A stretch of 64,000 nucleotides of DNA from Gammaproteobacteria bacterium (GCA_903970465.1 CAJCIO010000118.1:60972-124971), one strand, 5' to 3'. Shown: positions 24,418 through 41,707, counted from the stretch's first letter. Notes: generated from the letters alone by a model not told the origin. Translations and numbers: made by a program.

Positions 24418-26895
24418 CTAGAACAGATCGATCGGCGCTGACTCGTCGGCCGGCAGCGGGCTGCCTGGGGCCTGGCCGTTGCCCAGTTCGCTGTTCGACG
24501 GTGGGCTGTCCTCGCTCTTGAACAGTTCGAAGTACGCATCAGGCGTGCCTGGGCTGGCGGCGCGACCGCTGACCGGGTCGACGCGCAGGCTGACGATGCC
24601 TTCCGGTTCCGGTTGCGTGTGCGCTGGCTTACCCCTGAGCGCCGCGCTCATGTAGTCCATCCAGATCGGCAGCGCCACGGTTCCGCCGAATTCGCGGCGG
24701 CCCAGGGTCTCTGGCTGGTCGAAGCCGGTCCACACGGTGGTCATGTAATCGCCGTTGTAGCCGGAGAACCAGGCGTCCTTGGAGTCGTTGGTGGTGCCCG
24801 TCTTGCCGGCGATATCCGGACGGTTCATCGACAGTGCTCGTCGACCGGTGCCGCGCTTGATCACGTCCTCGAGCATGCTGGTGAGGATGTAGGTGGTGCG
24901 CCCATCGACGATTCGCGGTGCGATGATCGGGGTGGTCGGTGCCGCAGGTACCGCAGGCGCTGCGGTAACCGGGCTGGTATCACTGGTAATCAGCTTGGTG
25001 GCAGCCGGGTCTGGAGCCGGGATCGCGTTGGCATCGGCCAGTTCCGGGTCGGCCTGACCTTCGTCTGGCGGTACCGTGGCGGGGTTGGCGGTGAATAATA
25101 CATCGCCTGTGCGGCTCTCGACCTGTTGGATCAGGTACGGCGAAACCTTGAAGCCGCCATTGGCGAAGCTGCTCCAGCCGGTGGCGATTTCCATCGGCGT
25201 CAAGGTCGCGGTGCCCAGGGCCAGCGACAGGTTGCGCGGCAGGTCCTGCTTGTTGAAGCCGAAGCGCGAGATGTAGTTGATCGCGTTTTCGACACCCAGG
25301 CTTTGCAGGACGCGGATCGATACCAGGTTGCGGGACTTGTACAAGGCTTCGCGCAAGCGGATGGGGCCGAGGAAGGTATTGGTGTCGTTCTTCGGACGCC
25401 AGACCTTGTCGACCGATTCGTCGACGAACACGATCGGCGCATCGTTGACCAGGGTCGCCGGCGTATAGCCGCTGTCCAGCGCCGCGCTATAGATGAACGG
25501 CTTGAAGCTGGAGCCCGGTTGGCGCTTGGCCTGCATCGCCCGGTTGTAGTTGCTCTGCTCAAAGGCGAAGCCGCCTACCAGGGCGCGAATTGCGCCGTTG
25601 TGCGGATCCAGCGATACCAGCGCGCTTTGTACGGTAGGCACTTGCGAGAAGGCCAGGGCGCCGTCTTTTTGACGCAGTACGCGGACCAGATCGCCAACCT
25701 GTGCGACATCCGACGGCTGACTTGGCGCGCGGCCAACGCTGTTGGTATTCAAGAACGGCCGAGCCCATTTCATGCTGTCCCAGCCCACGTGTTCGTCCTT
25801 GCCCTCGCGGGTCAGGACGGTAACGCCGGTCTTGTCGACCTGGGTAACGATCGCCGGATCCAGCGAGTTGAGGGTGCGCTGTTTGCCCAGTTCGGTCAGC
25901 CAGGCGTCACGGGTCTTGCCGGGCAGGCGTGATTCCGGACCGCGGTAGCCATGTCGCTGGTCGTAGTCGATCAAACCGTCACGCACCGCGTTGTTAGCCG
26001 AGTCCTGAAGGTCGCTCGGCACCGTGGTGGTGACCCGGAAACCCTCGGTGTAGGCGTCTGCGCCATAGCGACCGACCATTTCAGCGCGGGCCATCTCTGC
26101 GATGTAGGGGGCGTTAACTTCCGGCGTCGGCACGTGATAACTGGCGTTGATCGGCTCGGCCAGGGCGGTCTGATAGCTGGCTTCGTCGATCTTGCCCAGC
26201 TTGTACATGCGCCCCAGGATCCAGTCGCGGCGCTCTTTGGCGCGCACCGGGTTGGCCAGCGGGTTGAAGCGCGACGGAGCCTTCGGCAAGCCGGCGATCA
26301 TCGCCATCTGCGCCAGACTTACGTCGCGGATCGATTTGCCGTAATACACCTGCGCAGCGGCTTCGATGCCGTAGGCACGGTTGCCGAGGTAGATTTTGTT
26401 GACATAGAGCTCGAGAATTTCGTCCTTGCTCAGTTGGCGCTCAATTTGCAAGGCGAGAAGAATCTCGTTGCTTTTGCGTGAGAAGCTACGCTCGCTGCTG
26501 AGGAAGTAGTTTTTTGCCACCTGCATGGTGATCGTACTGCCGCCGGTCTGAATGTGACCGGTGCGCACCAGCTGTCCGGCCGCACGAACCAGGCCGCTGG
26601 GATCGACACCGTAGTGGTTTTCGAAGTTGTCGTCTTCGGCAGACAGCAAGGCCTGAATGAAGTGTGGCGGGATGTCCGCGAACTTGATGGGAGAACGGCG
26701 CATTTCGCCAAATTCAGCAATCAGTTTGCCGTCGCTGCTGTAGATACGCAGCGGTATTTGCAATTGGACACTTTTCAGCATCTCGACGGACGGCAGGCCG
26801 GGGCTAAGATAGAGGTAGGCGCCGCTCAGACCGAGCGCAAGCCCGCAGAACACACCGAGGAAAGACCAGCATAAAAACTTCAGCAGGCGTATCAA
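24418..26895 (-). CDS. ponA: Penicillin-binding protein 1A
   Basis: PBP1A is a bifunctional class A enzyme that polymerises and cross-links peptidoglycan. The 825-residue product has an N-terminal membrane anchor (about residues 7-30), a GT51 glycosyltransferase domain (ALLSAEDDNFENHYGVD, GGSTITMQVAKNYF), an OB-like insert, and a transpeptidase with active-site SSFK (RQPGSSFKPFIYSA) and KTGTTND. The family start MIRLLKF corresponds here to a TTG codon at 26895. It is divergent from pilM, as in other pseudomonads. Confidence 0.96.
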   Translation of the reverse strand: MIRLLKFLCWSFLGVFCGLALGLSGAYLYLSPGLPSVEMLKSVQLQIPLRIYSSDGKLIAEFGEMRRSPIKFADIPPHFIQALLSAEDDNFENHYGVDPSGLVRAAGQLVRTGHIQTGGSTITMQVAKNYFLSSERSFSRKSNEILLALQIERQLSKDEILELYVNKIYLGNRAYGIEAAAQVYYGKSIRDVSLAQMAMIAGLPKAPSRFNPLANPVRAKERRDWILGRMYKLGKIDEASYQTALAEPINASYHVPTPEVNAPYIAEMARAEMVGRYGADAYTEGFRVTTTVPSDLQDSANNAVRDGLIDYDQRHGYRGPESRLPGKTRDAWLTELGKQRTLNSLDPAIVTQVDKTGVTVLTREGKDEHVGWDSMKWARPFLNTNSVGRAPSQPSDVAQVGDLVRVLRQKDGALAFSQVPTVQSALVSLDPHNGAIRALVGGFAFEQSNYNRAMQAKRQPGSSFKPFIYSAALDSGYTPATLVNDAPIVFVDESVDKVWRPKNDTNTFLGPIRLREALYKSRNLVSIRVLQSLGVENAINYISRFGFNKQDLPRNLSLALGTATLTPMEIATGWSSFANGGFKVSPYLIQQVESRTGDVLFTANPATVPPDEGQADPELADANAIPAPDPAATKLITSDTSPVTAAPAVPAAPTTPIIAPRIVDGRTTYILTSMLEDVIKRGTGRRALSMNRPDIAGKTGTTNDSKDAWFSGYNGDYMTTVWTGFDQPETLGRREFGGTVALPIWMDYMSAALRGKPAHTQPEPEGIVSLRVDPVSGRAASPGTPDAYFELFKSEDSPPSNSELGNGQAPGSPLPADESAPIDLF

Positions 26896-26965
26896 GGCTT
26901 TTGGATTTCCAGATAAAAGAATGAGTTAAGCGCAAACGGGTAAAAACGGGCAAAAAGCGCTGCGC

Positions 26966-26996
26966 ATTATAAGCATTTTTCGACACCACGCGTCAT
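26966..26996 (-). promoter_or_regulatory. Probable ponA promoter
   Basis: On the minus strand a perfect -10 TATAAT (26971-26966) is preceded, 19 bases upstream, by ATGACG (26996-26991), a four-of-six -35 match. It lies 71 bases from the ponA start in the divergent ponA-pilM gap. I saw no equally good pilM promoter on the other strand. Confidence 0.5.
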
Positions 26997-27050
26997 TTGC
27001 GCTTCTGTCAAGACTGCTATTAAATGCTTCGAATCCACAATGGTCCGTAA

Positions 27051-28144
<1,094 letters not shown>

Positions 28145-28145
<1 letters not shown>

Positions 28146-28714
28146 TGGCACAGATCAACCTCCTGCCGTGGCGCGAGCAACTTCGCGAAGAGCGTAAAAA
28201 GCGTTTCCTGACGATCCTGGCCGTGGTTGTGGTGGCCGGGATCGGCATCATCCTGCTCGCCGCCCAGTACTACAGCGGCGCCATCAGCGCCCAGACCGCC
28301 CGCGATGACTATCTAAAGAAAGAAATCGCCGTGCTCGACGCCCGCATCTCTCAGATCAGCGAACTGCAGAATCGCCGCAAGCAACTGATCGCGCGGATGA
28401 AGACCATTCAGGATCTGCAGGGCAATCGGCCAATCATCGGTCGGGTATTCGATCAACTGGCCCGCACCTTGCCCGATGGCGTGTATTTCACCGAGGTGAA
28501 GATGGGTGGGCAGACCATCGCCATTACCGGTTCTGCGGAATCGAACAACAAGGTTTCCGAACTGATGCGCAATCTGGACGGTTCGCCGTGGCTTGGCAGC
28601 GCGGCGCTGACCGAGGTCAAGGCCAAGGCCGCCGGCGACCCTGATCAGAACAACGTCTTCCAGTTGACGGTGCAGCAGATCCATCCCGCTACCGAGGGGG
28701 ACAACATCAAGTGA
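28145..28714 (+). CDS. pilN: Type IV pilus alignment subcomplex protein PilN
   Basis: PilN is a bitopic inner-membrane protein whose cytoplasmic INLLPWRE motif (residues 4-11, QINLLPWREQLR) is the PilM docking site. A membrane helix follows at about 20-42, then a periplasmic coiled coil and ferredoxin-like domain that pairs with PilO. The stop overlaps the pilO GTG start by four bases. Confidence 0.96.
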
Positions 28715-29334
28715 ATACTCCTCAGTGGATCGTGAACCTGCGCAAGGTCGAACTCAGCGAGCTCGACATCAACAACATCGGTTCCTGGCCGGTCGCCATC
28801 AAGGCCATCATCGGCTCCTTGCTGATGGTCCTGTTGCTGGGGTTGGGGTACAACTTCTATATCCTCGATATGGAAAACCAGCTCGAAGCCAAGGTGGCTG
28901 AGGAAGAAACCCTCAAGCAGCAATACAGCGCCAAGGCATTCAAGGCGGCCAACCTCGAGGCCTACATCGAGCAGATGAAGGAAATGGAAACATCCTTCGG
29001 CGCCATGCTGCGCCAACTGCCCAGCGATACCGAAGTGCCCGGCTTGCTCGAAGACATCACCCGCACCGGCCTGGGGTCCGGGCTGGAATTCGAAGAAATC
29101 AAATTGTTGCCGGAAGTCACCCAGCAGTTTTATATCGAATTGCCGATACAGATTACGGTCACCGGCAACTACCACGACCTGGCGACATTCGTCAGTGGCG
29201 TGGCCAGCCTGCCGCGAATCGTCACCCTGCATGACTTCGACGTCAAACCCGCTACCGAAGGCAATACCTCGCAATTGCGCATGAGTATCCTGGCCAAGAC
29301 TTACCGCTACAACGACCGGGGGCTGGACAAATGA
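28711..29334 (+). CDS. pilO: Type IV pilus alignment subcomplex protein PilO
   Basis: PilO heterodimerises with PilN in the periplasm. The 207-residue product has a short N-terminus, one membrane helix at about 27-48 (IKAIIGSLLMVLLLGLGYNF), a coiled coil and a ferredoxin-like periplasmic domain. The start is GTG and overlaps pilN; the stop overlaps the pilP ATG by four bases (ATGA), so translation is coupled. Confidence 0.95.
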   Translation: MNTPQWIVNLRKVELSELDINNIGSWPVAIKAIIGSLLMVLLLGLGYNFYILDMENQLEAKVAEEETLKQQYSAKAFKAANLEAYIEQMKEMETSFGAMLRQLPSDTEVPGLLEDITRTGLGSGLEFEEIKLLPEVTQQFYIELPIQITVTGNYHDLATFVSGVASLPRIVTLHDFDVKPATEGNTSQLRMSILAKTYRYNDRGLDK

Positions 29335-29858
29335 GGGTATTGTCCGGGCTGTGCCTGGTGCTCTGTTCCTTGCTGTTGGCGGGATGCGGTGATTCCGGCG
29401 ACTTTGCTGATCTGAAGGCCTTCATGGCCGATGTGAAGGCCAAGCCGCGGGGCAATATCGAGCCCATTCCGCGGTTTGCGCCTTACCAGGCGTTCGCCTA
29501 TGAGGCATCGGCTCTGCGCAGCCCTTTCCAGCCACCGGTCAAGGTCGATCTGGTGCATCGAGAAAAGGGCTCCAAATTGCTCAAGCCGGACCCTAATCGG
29601 GTCAAGCAGTTTCTCGAAGGCTTCAATATCGAGCAGTTCGAGATGGTGGGTACGTTGTCCAACGACAGCGGTTCGTTCGCACTGATTTCCGGTGCTGGCG
29701 GGGTGCATCGGGTCAAGGTCGGCGACTATCTGGGCCGTAACGACGGAAAGATTGTTTCTATCAGCGATTCACAGATCGACGTGGTCGAGATCGTGCCTGA
29801 TGGAGAGGGAGGGTGGCTCGAGCGGCCACGTAGCATTTCCCTTAAAGAACGCTCGTAA
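29331..29858 (+). CDS. pilP: Type IV pilus lipoprotein PilP
   Basis: PilP is an inner-membrane lipoprotein that links PilNO to the secretin PilQ. The signal peptide ends in a lipobox LLAGC with the lipidated cysteine at residue 19. The C-terminal half (FEMVGTLSNDSGSFALIS, HRVKVGDYLGRNDGKIV) is the PilP beta domain. It sits between pilO and pilQ as expected. Confidence 0.95.
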   Translation: MRVLSGLCLVLCSLLLAGCGDSGDFADLKAFMADVKAKPRGNIEPIPRFAPYQAFAYEASALRSPFQPPVKVDLVHREKGSKLLKPDPNRVKQFLEGFNIEQFEMVGTLSNDSGSFALISGAGGVHRVKVGDYLGRNDGKIVSISDSQIDVVEIVPDGEGGWLERPRSISLKERS

Positions 29859-29894
29859 ATGGGCCTGGTCAAGCAAGCACAGTGGAACTCGATA

Positions 29895-31994
29895 ATGAAT
29901 AGGTTTTTTTCCGCGCTGGGCGTTTCGCTATGGATGGCAGTGTGCGCGCCCGCGCTGATGGCGGCGACCCTGAAGACCCTCGATGTCGCGGCGTTGCCAG
30001 GCGATCGCATCGAGCTCAAGCTGGGTTTCGATGCCCCTGTGCCTGCGCCCCGTGGCTACACCACCGACCAGCCGGCGCGCATCGCTCTGGATCTGCCTGG
30101 TGTGACCAATCAGGTGGCCAGCCGGAGCCGTGACCTGGGTGTGGGTAACGCCCGCAGCCTGGTGGTGGTCGAAACCAAGGACCGCACCCGTATCATCGTC
30201 AACCTCACCAACCTGGCGCCTTACAGTACGCGAGTCGAGGGCAACAACCTGTACGTGCTGATCGGCCAGGGCGCCGCTGCGCTGCAGGGCAAGCAAGGAA
30301 GCTCCGCGCCCCTCGCTCCACCTCCGGTGAGTCGCAATGCCGCCGTCACTGCGGCAGCCCCGTCGCGGCCCTTCGTGCCGGCCGTTGCTGGCCGGGCGAT
30401 TCGCAATGTCGATTTCCAGCGCGGCGAGCTGGGAGAGGGCAATGTGGTCATCGATCTCAGCGATCCGACTATCAGCCCCGATATTCAGGAGCAAGGCGGC
30501 AAGATCGTCGTCAGCTTCGCCAAGACGGCCCTGCCTGATCCACTGCGCGTGCGCCTGGACGTGAAGGACTTCGCCACGCCGGTGCAGTTCGTCAATTCTT
30601 CGGTGGCAGGCGACAAGGCGCAGATCGCCATTGAGCCGAGCGGTGCCTACGAATATTCCACCTACCAGACCGACAACCGTCTGACCGTCAGTGTGCGGCC
30701 GTTGACCAATGACGATCAGCAGCGCCGTAACGCCGAGCGTTTCGTCTACAGCGGCAAGAAGCTGTCGTTGAACTTCCAGGACATCGACGTGCGCTCGGTG
30801 CTGCAACTGATCGCCGATTTCACCGACCTCAATCTGGTGGCCAGCGACACGGTGCAGGGCGGTATCACCCTGCGTCTGCAGAACGTGCCATGGGATCAGG
30901 CATTGGACCTGGTGCTCAAGACCAAGGGGCTCGACAAGCGCAAGGTGGGCAACGTGCTGCTGGTCGCGCCGGCCGACGAGATCGCCGCTCGCGAGCGTCA
31001 GGAGCTCGAATCCCAGCGTCAATTACAGGAACTGGCACCACTGCGTCGCGACCTGATCCAGGTCAACTACGCCAAGGCCTCCGACATCGCCAAGCTGTTC
31101 CAGTCGGTGACCGGCAGCAAGGACAAGTCCGAGACCGCCCGTGGCTCGATCACCGTGGATGATCGGACCAACAGCATCATTGCCTACCAGACCCAGGAAA
31201 GCCTCGACGAATTGCGCCGCATCGTCGCCCAGCTGGATATTCCGGTGCGTCAGGTGATGATCGAGGCGCGGATCGTCGAGGCCACCGTCAACTACGACAA
31301 GTCCCTGGGCGTGACCTGGGGTGGTCAGACCACCAAAGGCAAATCGACTATCTATGGTGGTCAGTCGGCGACGTCGTCGACCACGACGGCCGGGACATCC
31401 ACGCCGTTCGTCGACCTGGGCGCAACCAATGCAACCTCGGGGATCGGCATTGGCTTCCTGACCAACAACACCTTGCTCGACCTGGAACTGAGCGCCATGG
31501 AGGCCACCGGTAACGGTGAAATCGTCTCGCAGCCCAAGGTAGTGACCTCCGACAAAGAGACCGCGAAAATTCTCAAAGGTACTGAGGTGCCGTATCAGGA
31601 GGCCAGCTCCAGTGGTGCCACCACTGTGTCGTTCAAGGAGGCTTCGCTGTCGTTGGAGGTCACTCCGCAGATCACGCCGGACAACCGCATCATCATGGAC
31701 GTCAAGGTCACCAAGGATGAGCCTGACTACCTCAACGAGGTCCTCGGTGTGCCGCCGATCAAGAAAAACGCAGTCAACGCCAAGGTGCTGGTCAACGATG
31801 GCGAGACCATCGTGATCGGTGGGGTTTTCTCCAATACGCAAAGTAAAACCACAGCGAAGGTGCCATTTTTGGGCGATGTGCCGTATCTTGGCCGCTTTTT
31901 CCGCTCGGACACCGTGTCGGAAGCCAAATCGGAGCTGCTGGTATTCTTGACTCCGCGTATCATGAATAACCAGGCGATTGCCGTGAGTCATTGA
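29895..31994 (+). CDS. pilQ: Type IV pilus secretin PilQ
   Basis: PilQ forms the outer-membrane pore through which the pilus extends. The 699-residue product has a signal peptide ([20 protein letters not shown], cleavage after LMAA), two AMIN peptidoglycan-binding domains, STN/N0 and N1 secretin domains from about residue 300 ([19 protein letters not shown]), and the secretin core with [15 protein letters not shown] near the C-terminus. The ATG at 29895 fits the family; an in-frame ATG at 29859 would add twelve unconserved residues before the signal peptide. Confidence 0.95.
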   Translation: MNRFFSALGVSLWMAVCAPALMAATLKTLDVAALPGDRIELKLGFDAPVPAPRGYTTDQPARIALDLPGVTNQVASRSRDLGVGNARSLVVVETKDRTRIIVNLTNLAPYSTRVEGNNLYVLIGQGAAALQGKQGSSAPLAPPPVSRNAAVTAAAPSRPFVPAVAGRAIRNVDFQRGELGEGNVVIDLSDPTISPDIQEQGGKIVVSFAKTALPDPLRVRLDVKDFATPVQFVNSSVAGDKAQIAIEPSGAYEYSTYQTDNRLTVSVRPLTNDDQQRRNAERFVYSGKKLSLNFQDIDVRSVLQLIADFTDLNLVASDTVQGGITLRLQNVPWDQALDLVLKTKGLDKRKVGNVLLVAPADEIAARERQELESQRQLQELAPLRRDLIQVNYAKASDIAKLFQSVTGSKDKSETARGSITVDDRTNSIIAYQTQESLDELRRIVAQLDIPVRQVMIEARIVEATVNYDKSLGVTWGGQTTKGKSTIYGGQSATSSTTTAGTSTPFVDLGATNATSGIGIGFLTNNTLLDLELSAMEATGNGEIVSQPKVVTSDKETAKILKGTEVPYQEASSSGATTVSFKEASLSLEVTPQITPDNRIIMDVKVTKDEPDYLNEVLGVPPIKKNAVNAKVLVNDGETIVIGGVFSNTQSKTTAKVPFLGDVPYLGRFFRSDTVSEAKSELLVFLTPRIMNNQAIAVSH

Positions 31995-31998
31995 TTCT

Positions 31999-32517
31999 GT
32001 GCGAAATTTGATACTTGTTGGGCCGATGGGGGCGGGTAAAAGCACCATCGGCCGTTTATTGGCCAAAGAACTCAGGCTGCCATTCAAGGATTCCGACAAG
32101 GAAATCGAGCTGCGTTGCGGTGCCAATATCCCGTGGATCTTCGACAAGGAAGGCGAGGCGGGATTTCGCGACCGCGAGCAGGCGATGCTGGCCGAGCTCT
32201 GCGATTTTGACGGCGTGGTCCTTGCGACGGGCGGCGGTGCCGTGATGCGCCCGGAAAACCGCCAATCGCTGCATGCTGGCGGTCGGGTGGTCTATCTGCA
32301 TGCCTCGGTAGAGCAGCAGGTCGGGCGCACAGCCCGTGATCGCAATCGGCCACTGCTGCGCACAGCCGATCCCGCCGGTACACTGCGTGCCTTGCTCGAG
32401 ATCCGCGATCCGCTGTATCGGGAAATCGCCGACCTCGTGGTCGAAACCGACGAGCGGCCCCCACGCATGGTGGTCCTGGACATTCTTGAGCGGCTACAAC
32501 GTTTGCCTCCCCGCTAG
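31999..32517 (+). CDS. aroK: Shikimate kinase AroK
   Basis: AroK phosphorylates shikimate in aromatic amino acid synthesis. The 172-residue product has the Walker [10 protein letters not shown] at residues 8-16, the shikimate-binding DSDKEIE segment and the GGGAV motif ([14 protein letters not shown]). It starts at GTG, five bases after the pilQ stop, in the usual pilQ-aroK-aroB order. Confidence 0.96.
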   Translation: MRNLILVGPMGAGKSTIGRLLAKELRLPFKDSDKEIELRCGANIPWIFDKEGEAGFRDREQAMLAELCDFDGVVLATGGGAVMRPENRQSLHAGGRVVYLHASVEQQVGRTARDRNRPLLRTADPAGTLRALLEIRDPLYREIADLVVETDERPPRMVVLDILERLQRLPPR

Positions 32518-32577
32518 CAGGCCGGCGGGTTCCAATAATTCGAGAGCGGGCGCCAGCGCCCGGCATCATGGGGTCAC

Positions 32578-33675
32578 ATGCAGACACTTAAGGTTGAACT
32601 CGGCGATCGCAGTTACCCGATCCATATTGGCGAGGGGCTGCTCGACCAACCTGAGCTGTTGGCGCCCTATATCGCAGGTCGTTCGGTGGCCATTGTCTCC
32701 AATGCCACCGTCGCGCCCCTCTACATCGAGCGCCTGACCCGTTCCCTGGCGGCCTACAAGGTGCTGCCGATCGTCTTGCCGGATGGCGAGGCATTCAAGA
32801 ACTGGGAAACCCTGCAAACCATTTTCGACGCGCTTCTGACCGCACGCCACGACCGCCGTACCACTATCATCGCCCTGGGCGGCGGCGTGGTCGGCGACAT
32901 GGCTGGGTTCGCGGCGGCCTGCTATCAACGTGGCGTGGACTTCATTCAGGTGCCCACCACGCTGTTGTCCCAGGTCGACTCCTCGGTGGGCGGCAAGACC
33001 GGCATCAATCACCCGCTGGGCAAGAACATGGTCGGTGCGTTCTATCAGCCCCAGGCCGTGTTGATCGATACCGGCACCCTGCGCAGCCTGCCACCGCGCG
33101 AGCTGTCGGCCGGGCTGGCGGAAGTGATCAAGTACGGGCTGATCTGCGACGAGCCTTTCCTGACCTGGCTCGAAGCCAATGTCGATGCGCTGCGTGATAT
33201 CGATGCTGAGGCAATCACTGCCGCCATCAAGCGCTCCTGCGAGGCCAAGGCGCTGGTGGTCAACGCCGACGAGCGCGAATCCGGCGTGCGCGCCACGCTG
33301 AATCTTGGCCACACCTTTGGTCACGCCATCGAGACGCAGATGGGGTATGGTGTGTGGCTGCATGGCGAAGCCGTGGCGGCAGGTACGGTGATGGCCTTGG
33401 AGATGTCCATGCGCCTTGGCTGGATCAGCCAGCAGGATCGCGATCGCGGTATCCGCTTGATGCAGCGCGCCGGCTTGCCGGTGGTGCCCCCGGCTGAAAT
33501 GACGCCCGAGCACTTCATCGAGCACATGGCAATCGACAAGAAAGTGATCGACGGCCGTTTACGTCTGGTGTTGTTGCGTCGCATCGGCGAAGCCGTAGTG
33601 ACCGACGACTATCCAAAAGAAGTTCTTCAGGCAACCCTGGCTGCGGATTACCGCGCCATCGTCGCCCCGCTTTGA
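32578..33675 (+). CDS. aroB: 3-dehydroquinate synthase AroB
   Basis: AroB converts DAHP to 3-dehydroquinate, the second shikimate-pathway step, using NAD and a metal ion. The 365-residue product has the NAD-binding [13 protein letters not shown], the [19 protein letters not shown] active-site segment, and metal ligands in [12 protein letters not shown] and LHGEAVA. It follows aroK by 60 bases and precedes the DamX-like gene by 16. Confidence 0.97.
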   Translation: MQTLKVELGDRSYPIHIGEGLLDQPELLAPYIAGRSVAIVSNATVAPLYIERLTRSLAAYKVLPIVLPDGEAFKNWETLQTIFDALLTARHDRRTTIIALGGGVVGDMAGFAAACYQRGVDFIQVPTTLLSQVDSSVGGKTGINHPLGKNMVGAFYQPQAVLIDTGTLRSLPPRELSAGLAEVIKYGLICDEPFLTWLEANVDALRDIDAEAITAAIKRSCEAKALVVNADERESGVRATLNLGHTFGHAIETQMGYGVWLHGEAVAAGTVMALEMSMRLGWISQQDRDRGIRLMQRAGLPVVPPAEMTPEHFIEHMAIDKKVIDGRLRLVLLRRIGEAVVTDDYPKEVLQATLAADYRAIVAPL

Positions 33676-33691
33676 GGTCAATGAGAGTTCG

Positions 33692-35317
33692 ATGACAAGT
33701 CTGCATGCCGATGAGGCCTTTCTCGGCCACTACCAATTGGACCACGATCCCTTTGCCGCCCGCGTCCCCGGCTTCAAGTTCTTTCCGGCCCAGCGCAAGC
33801 CGGTACTGGGCCAGTTGCATCACCTGGCGCGTTACAGCCAGCTGCTGCTGGTAGTCACGGGGCCGCACGGCAGTGGCAAGACCTTGCTGCGCCAGGCCCT
33901 GGTCGCCAGCACCAACAAGCAGTCGGTGCAAAGCGTGGTGGTCTCCGCCCGTGGCGCCGGCGATGCCGCCAGTGTCCTCGGCCAAGTCGCCGAAGCGCTC
34001 AACGTGCAGCAGGCCGACGTCACGATGCTGCTGGGTCAGATCGTGCAACTGGCGCTGACCGGGCAGGAAGTCTACCTGCTGGTTGACGATGCGGAACAAC
34101 TCGACGAATCCGCACTCGAAGCCCTGCTGGCGCTGGCGGCGGGCAGCCCCGAGGGGCGCCCGCATGTGTTCCTGTTTGGCGAGCCATCACTGCTGGCGCG
34201 CCTGGATGGCCTGGGTCATGAGCAGGAACGCTTCCACGTCATCGAGCTGGAACCGTACACCGAAGAGGAAACGCGCGAGTATCTCGCCCTGCGCCTCGAA
34301 GGTGCCGGGCAGGGGATCGCGCTGTTCACCAATGATCAGATCGCCGATATTCACGAGCAGTCCGAAGGCTGGCCGGGGTTGATCAATCAGGTCGCCCGCG
34401 ACTCGATGATCGAGGCGATGATAGCCAGCCGCTCGGCGGTCAAGCGTCCATCCATGGGGTTCAAGATGTCGAAAAAACACGTACTGGCGTTCGCTGGAGT
34501 CGTTGTGGCTGCAGTCGCGGCGGCAGTCCTGCTTCCAGGTCACAAGGCGTCTACCGACGGCACCGCTCCGGCACAGCAGGCGCAATTGCCGCTCGGCCAG
34601 GGTCAGCCTGGCACAGCCAAGTCCAACCAGGACGGCAGCCCGGCTGTCGAGTTTGCCGGTAATTCCCAGCCCATGCCGCTGCCGATGAATGGTCAGCCGG
34701 TCGTCCGTGGTCCGCTGTCCGAGGCGACCGGCTCCGGCGATGCCGACGGTGAAGATGGGGCTCCGGCGCCAGCACCCGCACCGACCGGGCCGACCAGCAG
34801 CTTCACGCCACCGACCGTGACCACCACCGCGCCGCCTGCCGGCATTCCAGCTGGCCCGGCCGCTACCCAGGTGCCGGTACCCGCGCAGGCTAAACCTGTG
34901 CCTGCCAAGCCAGCACCAGCGGCCAAACCGCCCGTGCAGGTGGCAAGTGCTGCCAAGCCCGACCCCAAGCTTGAACACAAGCCGGAGCCCAAGGCTGCCG
35001 AAAAGCCTGCCGTTACCAAGGCGGGCGCCGCCAGCGGTTGGTATGGCAGCCAGGCTCCCGGTAACTATGTGGTTCAGATTCTCGGGACCAGCAACGAAGC
35101 TACGGCCCAGAGCTACGTCCAGCAGCAAGGTGGCGAGTATCGCTACTTCAAGAAAACCCTGCAGGGCAAGCCGCTCTACGTGATCACTTATGGCAGCTTC
35201 GCCAACCGCGCCGCTGCACTGAGTGCGATCAAGAACTTGCCAGAGAAGGTCCAGGCTGGTAAACCTTGGCCTCGTACCGTTGCCAGCGTCCAACAGGACC
35301 TCGCAAGCTCCCACTAA
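33692..35317 (+). CDS. DamX-like AAA ATPase with C-terminal SPOR domain
   Basis: A 541-residue protein with a cytoplasmic AAA domain (Walker A GPHGSGKT at residues 57-64; VYLLVDDAEQLD as Walker B), one membrane helix at about 270-290 (LAFAGVVVAAVAAAVLLPG), a Pro/Ala-rich periplasmic linker and a C-terminal SPOR domain (NYVVQILGTSNEATAQSYVQ, around residues 455-530). This is the domain order of enterobacterial DamX, which in E. coli also lies next to aroB, but the N-terminal ATPase part is fuller than in DamX. A division-site role is inferred from the SPOR domain. Confidence 0.88.
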   Translation: MTSLHADEAFLGHYQLDHDPFAARVPGFKFFPAQRKPVLGQLHHLARYSQLLLVVTGPHGSGKTLLRQALVASTNKQSVQSVVVSARGAGDAASVLGQVAEALNVQQADVTMLLGQIVQLALTGQEVYLLVDDAEQLDESALEALLALAAGSPEGRPHVFLFGEPSLLARLDGLGHEQERFHVIELEPYTEEETREYLALRLEGAGQGIALFTNDQIADIHEQSEGWPGLINQVARDSMIEAMIASRSAVKRPSMGFKMSKKHVLAFAGVVVAAVAAAVLLPGHKASTDGTAPAQQAQLPLGQGQPGTAKSNQDGSPAVEFAGNSQPMPLPMNGQPVVRGPLSEATGSGDADGEDGAPAPAPAPTGPTSSFTPPTVTTTAPPAGIPAGPAATQVPVPAQAKPVPAKPAPAAKPPVQVASAAKPDPKLEHKPEPKAAEKPAVTKAGAASGWYGSQAPGNYVVQILGTSNEATAQSYVQQQGGEYRYFKKTLQGKPLYVITYGSFANRAAALSAIKNLPEKVQAGKPWPRTVASVQQDLASSH

Positions 35318-35374
35318 AGGCTCGCGGTGGCGCCATCCCTGCCACCCGCCTGACGTATCCATAGCTCACTGACA

Positions 35375-35403
35375 AGCCTGCCGCGTGCGCGCGGCGGGCT
35401 TTT
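35375..35403 (+). terminator. Rho-independent terminator after the DamX-like gene
   Basis: AGCCTGCCGCG - TGCG - CGCGGCGGGCT followed by TTT: eleven-pair stem with one G-T wobble. Confidence 0.88.
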
Positions 35404-35551
35404 CTGTCCGTAGCGTTCCAAGGCTCTGGGTCGGCTATGTGGGCATTGCGCCCGCCGGCAATTACCGGCAGACTCGCCAAGATTCCTAGCACACACCTCT
35501 ATAAAAAACGTTCAGAAACACGACATTGATATTCACGGTTTCGTCGCAAAT

Positions 35552-35580
35552 TTGTGAGAGACCGTGTCGCTGTGTACAAT
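35552..35580 (+). promoter_or_regulatory. Sigma-70-type promoter of gltBD
   Basis: TTGTGA (35552-35557), a 17-base spacer and TACAAT (35575-35580) give good -35 and -10 matches. A leader of about 100 bases follows before gltB. The rest of the 372-base gap before gltB (35318-35689) holds the preceding terminator and an AT-rich stretch (35500-35560). Confidence 0.65.
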
Positions 35581-35689
35581 GACCTCCCTTTTGCCTCCGC
35601 AAAGCCTGCGAACGTCGGGCGTGGATGGTAACTGATTGAATTGAAAAGAAATTTGCCTCGGTGAGAGGCAGCCTGGTGAGAAAGTGTCT

Positions 35690-40138
<4,449 letters not shown>

Positions 40139-40148
40139 TGCCTGGCGG

Positions 40149-40257
40149 CAGCTTCAAGCGTCAAGCTTCGAGCTGCAAGCCACGGCGGTACGCGGTGTCG
40201 GGGATAAATTTGATCGCTTCAAGCTAGCAGCTTGAAGCTTGCAGCTCGCAGCTGCTT
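40149..40257. repeat. Hairpin-forming AGCTTGAAGC/GCTTCAAGCT repeats between gltB and gltD
   Basis: A perfect ten-base stem GCTTCAAGCT (40216-40225) and AGCTTGAAGC (40229-40238) with a three-base loop lies between gltB and gltD, together with further copies (CAAGCTTCGAGCTGCAAGC at the left, GCTTGCAGCTCGCAGCTGC at the right). The words match the repeat cluster beside hslU at 13770-13858. It lies inside the gltBD transcript. Confidence 0.8.
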
Positions 40258-40269
40258 CTAGAGGTTTGA

Positions 40270-41691
<1,422 letters not shown>

Positions 41692-41707
41692 AGCCCGCGT
41701 CGATCCT

